From Tritrichomonas musculus (Eukaryota > Parabasalia > Tritrichomonadida > Tritrichomonadidae), in the NCBI GenBank assembly GCA_039105265.1, contig JAPFFF010000401.1:1-23591 (forward strand): 23,591 nucleotides of DNA, given 5' to 3'. The position numbers were made by a program, and so were the translations under genes. Under the pieces are notes generated by a model, which was not told where the DNA came from, ran no database searches, and saw only the letters and a program-made list of their open reading frames with translations. Shown piece after piece: positions 23,187 through 23,591 of this stretch; positions within the stretch are counted from its first letter, which is position 1, and the number at the start of each line of letters is the position of its first letter.

Positions 23187-23591
23187 TAAAATCAGTAAAA
23201 ATTAAAGCTTAATCTCAGTTATTCCTATTCAAACGTTTCTCACAAGTGAACAGAGTTAAATAAAACACAAATCTCAAACACTTTTGTAAGATAATTATAA
23301 ACGATTTCGAAATTAAGTAAAATCAATAAAGATTAAATCGCAATATCAATTATTCTTATTCAAACGTTTCTCACAAGTGAACAGAGTTAAATAAAACATA
23401 AATCTCAAACACTTTTGTAAGATAATTATAAACGATTTCGAAATTAAGTAAAATCAGTAAAAATTAAAGCTTAATCTCAATTATTCCTATTCAAACGTTT
23501 CTCACAAGTGAACAGAGTTAAATAAAACACAAATCTCAAACACTTTTGTAAGATAATTATAAACGATTTCGAAATTAAGTAAAATCAATAA
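23187..23591. repeat. Right window end: start of a third, diverged five-monomer unit
   Basis: M178 (H block with 32G and 39C, 112T), M179 (X with F) and M180 (Hc with 112T) parallel M173-M175 with changes at 32 in M178 and 112 in M180. The window then ends 12 bases into M181, whose visible 9A suggests an X or Ha monomer. No array boundary is reached. The 32G-39C combination is seen only in M178 and M146. Confidence 0.8.

Larger units (their letters stand above)
1..23591. repeat. 131-bp AT-rich satellite DNA array, 180 monomers
   Basis: The window is filled by a head-to-tail 131-bp repeat in one orientation, with no spacer, inversion or foreign insertion. Spot checks of monomer starts at 524, 5502, 12052, 17292 and 23580 all fall exactly on the 131-bp grid. 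Only M2 departs from it, by one base. Neighbouring monomers differ at a handful of diagnostic sites, so typical identity is well above 90%. No coding potential is visible: TAA or TGA occurs several times per monomer in each frame, and because 131 is not a multiple of three a reading frame shifts at each monomer and soon meets a stop. Such arrays are typical of centromeric or other heterochromatic DNA in eukaryotes; that role is inferred from form only. The family is not one I recognise. Both window ends lie inside the array. Confidence 0.99.

Noticed and set aside
1-23591. CRISPR array
   Set aside because: The repetition is gapless: the full 131 bp is conserved in each unit and there are no unique spacers or neighbouring cas genes.
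1-23591. Repetitive protein-coding gene
   Set aside because: Stops occur in every frame of each monomer on both strands, and 131 is not a multiple of three, so no frame stays open beyond about 35 codons.
1-23591. Transposon or virus-derived element carrying tandem repeats
   Set aside because: No terminal repeats, coding remnants or non-repeat sequence are present in the window; only array interior is seen.
1-23591. Telomere repeat or ribosomal spacer
   Set aside because: There is no short telomere-like unit and no rRNA sequence; the uniform 131-bp unit fits a satellite.

Overview
The whole window is one uninterrupted tandem satellite DNA array. A 131-bp, AT-rich monomer (about 24% G+C in the first copy) repeats head to tail, all in the same orientation, from base 1 to base 23591. 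I count 180 complete monomers plus 12 bases of the next. I number them M1 to M180: M1 is 1-131, M2 is 132-261 (one base short), and Mn for n>=3 starts at 262+131(n-3). From M3 to the end the phase holds exactly (178 x 131 bp). I see no gene, RNA gene, transposon, CRISPR array or unique spacer anywhere. Stops fall in every frame of every monomer on both strands, so open stretches are about 20 codons or less on the + strand and about 35 or less on the - strand.

The layout is that of a eukaryotic centromeric, pericentromeric or other heterochromatic satellite, probably from a long-read assembly. I do not recognise the monomer and cannot name the species. CpG is not depleted (three or four per monomer), which mildly favours a host with little CpG methylation, such as many insects or nematodes.

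Monomers differ at a few diagnostic positions (numbered within the monomer, base 1 = the T of TAAAATC): 9 (G/A), 14 (A/G), the block 21-28 (H form with a HindIII site, or X form with TCGC), 32 (G/A), 39 (T/C), 60 (G/A), 111-112 (AA, AT or GA) and 131 (G/T). My class names are: Ha (H block, 32G, 39T, 60A); Hg (H, 32G, 39T, 60G); Ht (H, 32A, 39T, 60G); Hc (H, 32A, 39C, 60G); X (9A, 14G, X block); Xr (9G, 14A, X block, chimeric); K (two rare monomers); and D1/D2/D3 (changes around 42-54). Tags are E (80T, 84C) and F (82T). About 120 monomers carry the H block, 58 the X block, and two are K.

The order of classes shows nested higher-order duplication. (1) A block of about 7 kb (M3-M55, 262-7204) recurs as M64-M117 (8253-15326), offset by 61 then 62 monomers, with about a dozen differences at the scored sites and one extra monomer (M71). 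(2) Between these blocks is a 4-monomer tandem duplication with private variants (7467-8514). (3) A 20-monomer, 2620-bp unit occurs twice in tandem (15196-17815 and 17816-20435) and contains a 5-monomer duplication. (4) A 4-monomer duplication lies at 20436-21483. (5) A 5-monomer, 655-bp unit occurs twice, apparently identical, at 21877-22531 and 22532-23186. The left two thirds is rich in Ha monomers and the right third in Hc monomers. The array therefore seems to have grown by repeated unequal exchange or amplification of blocks of 4 to about 60 monomers, with short gene-conversion-like swaps between monomer classes. Array ends and flanking DNA are outside the window.
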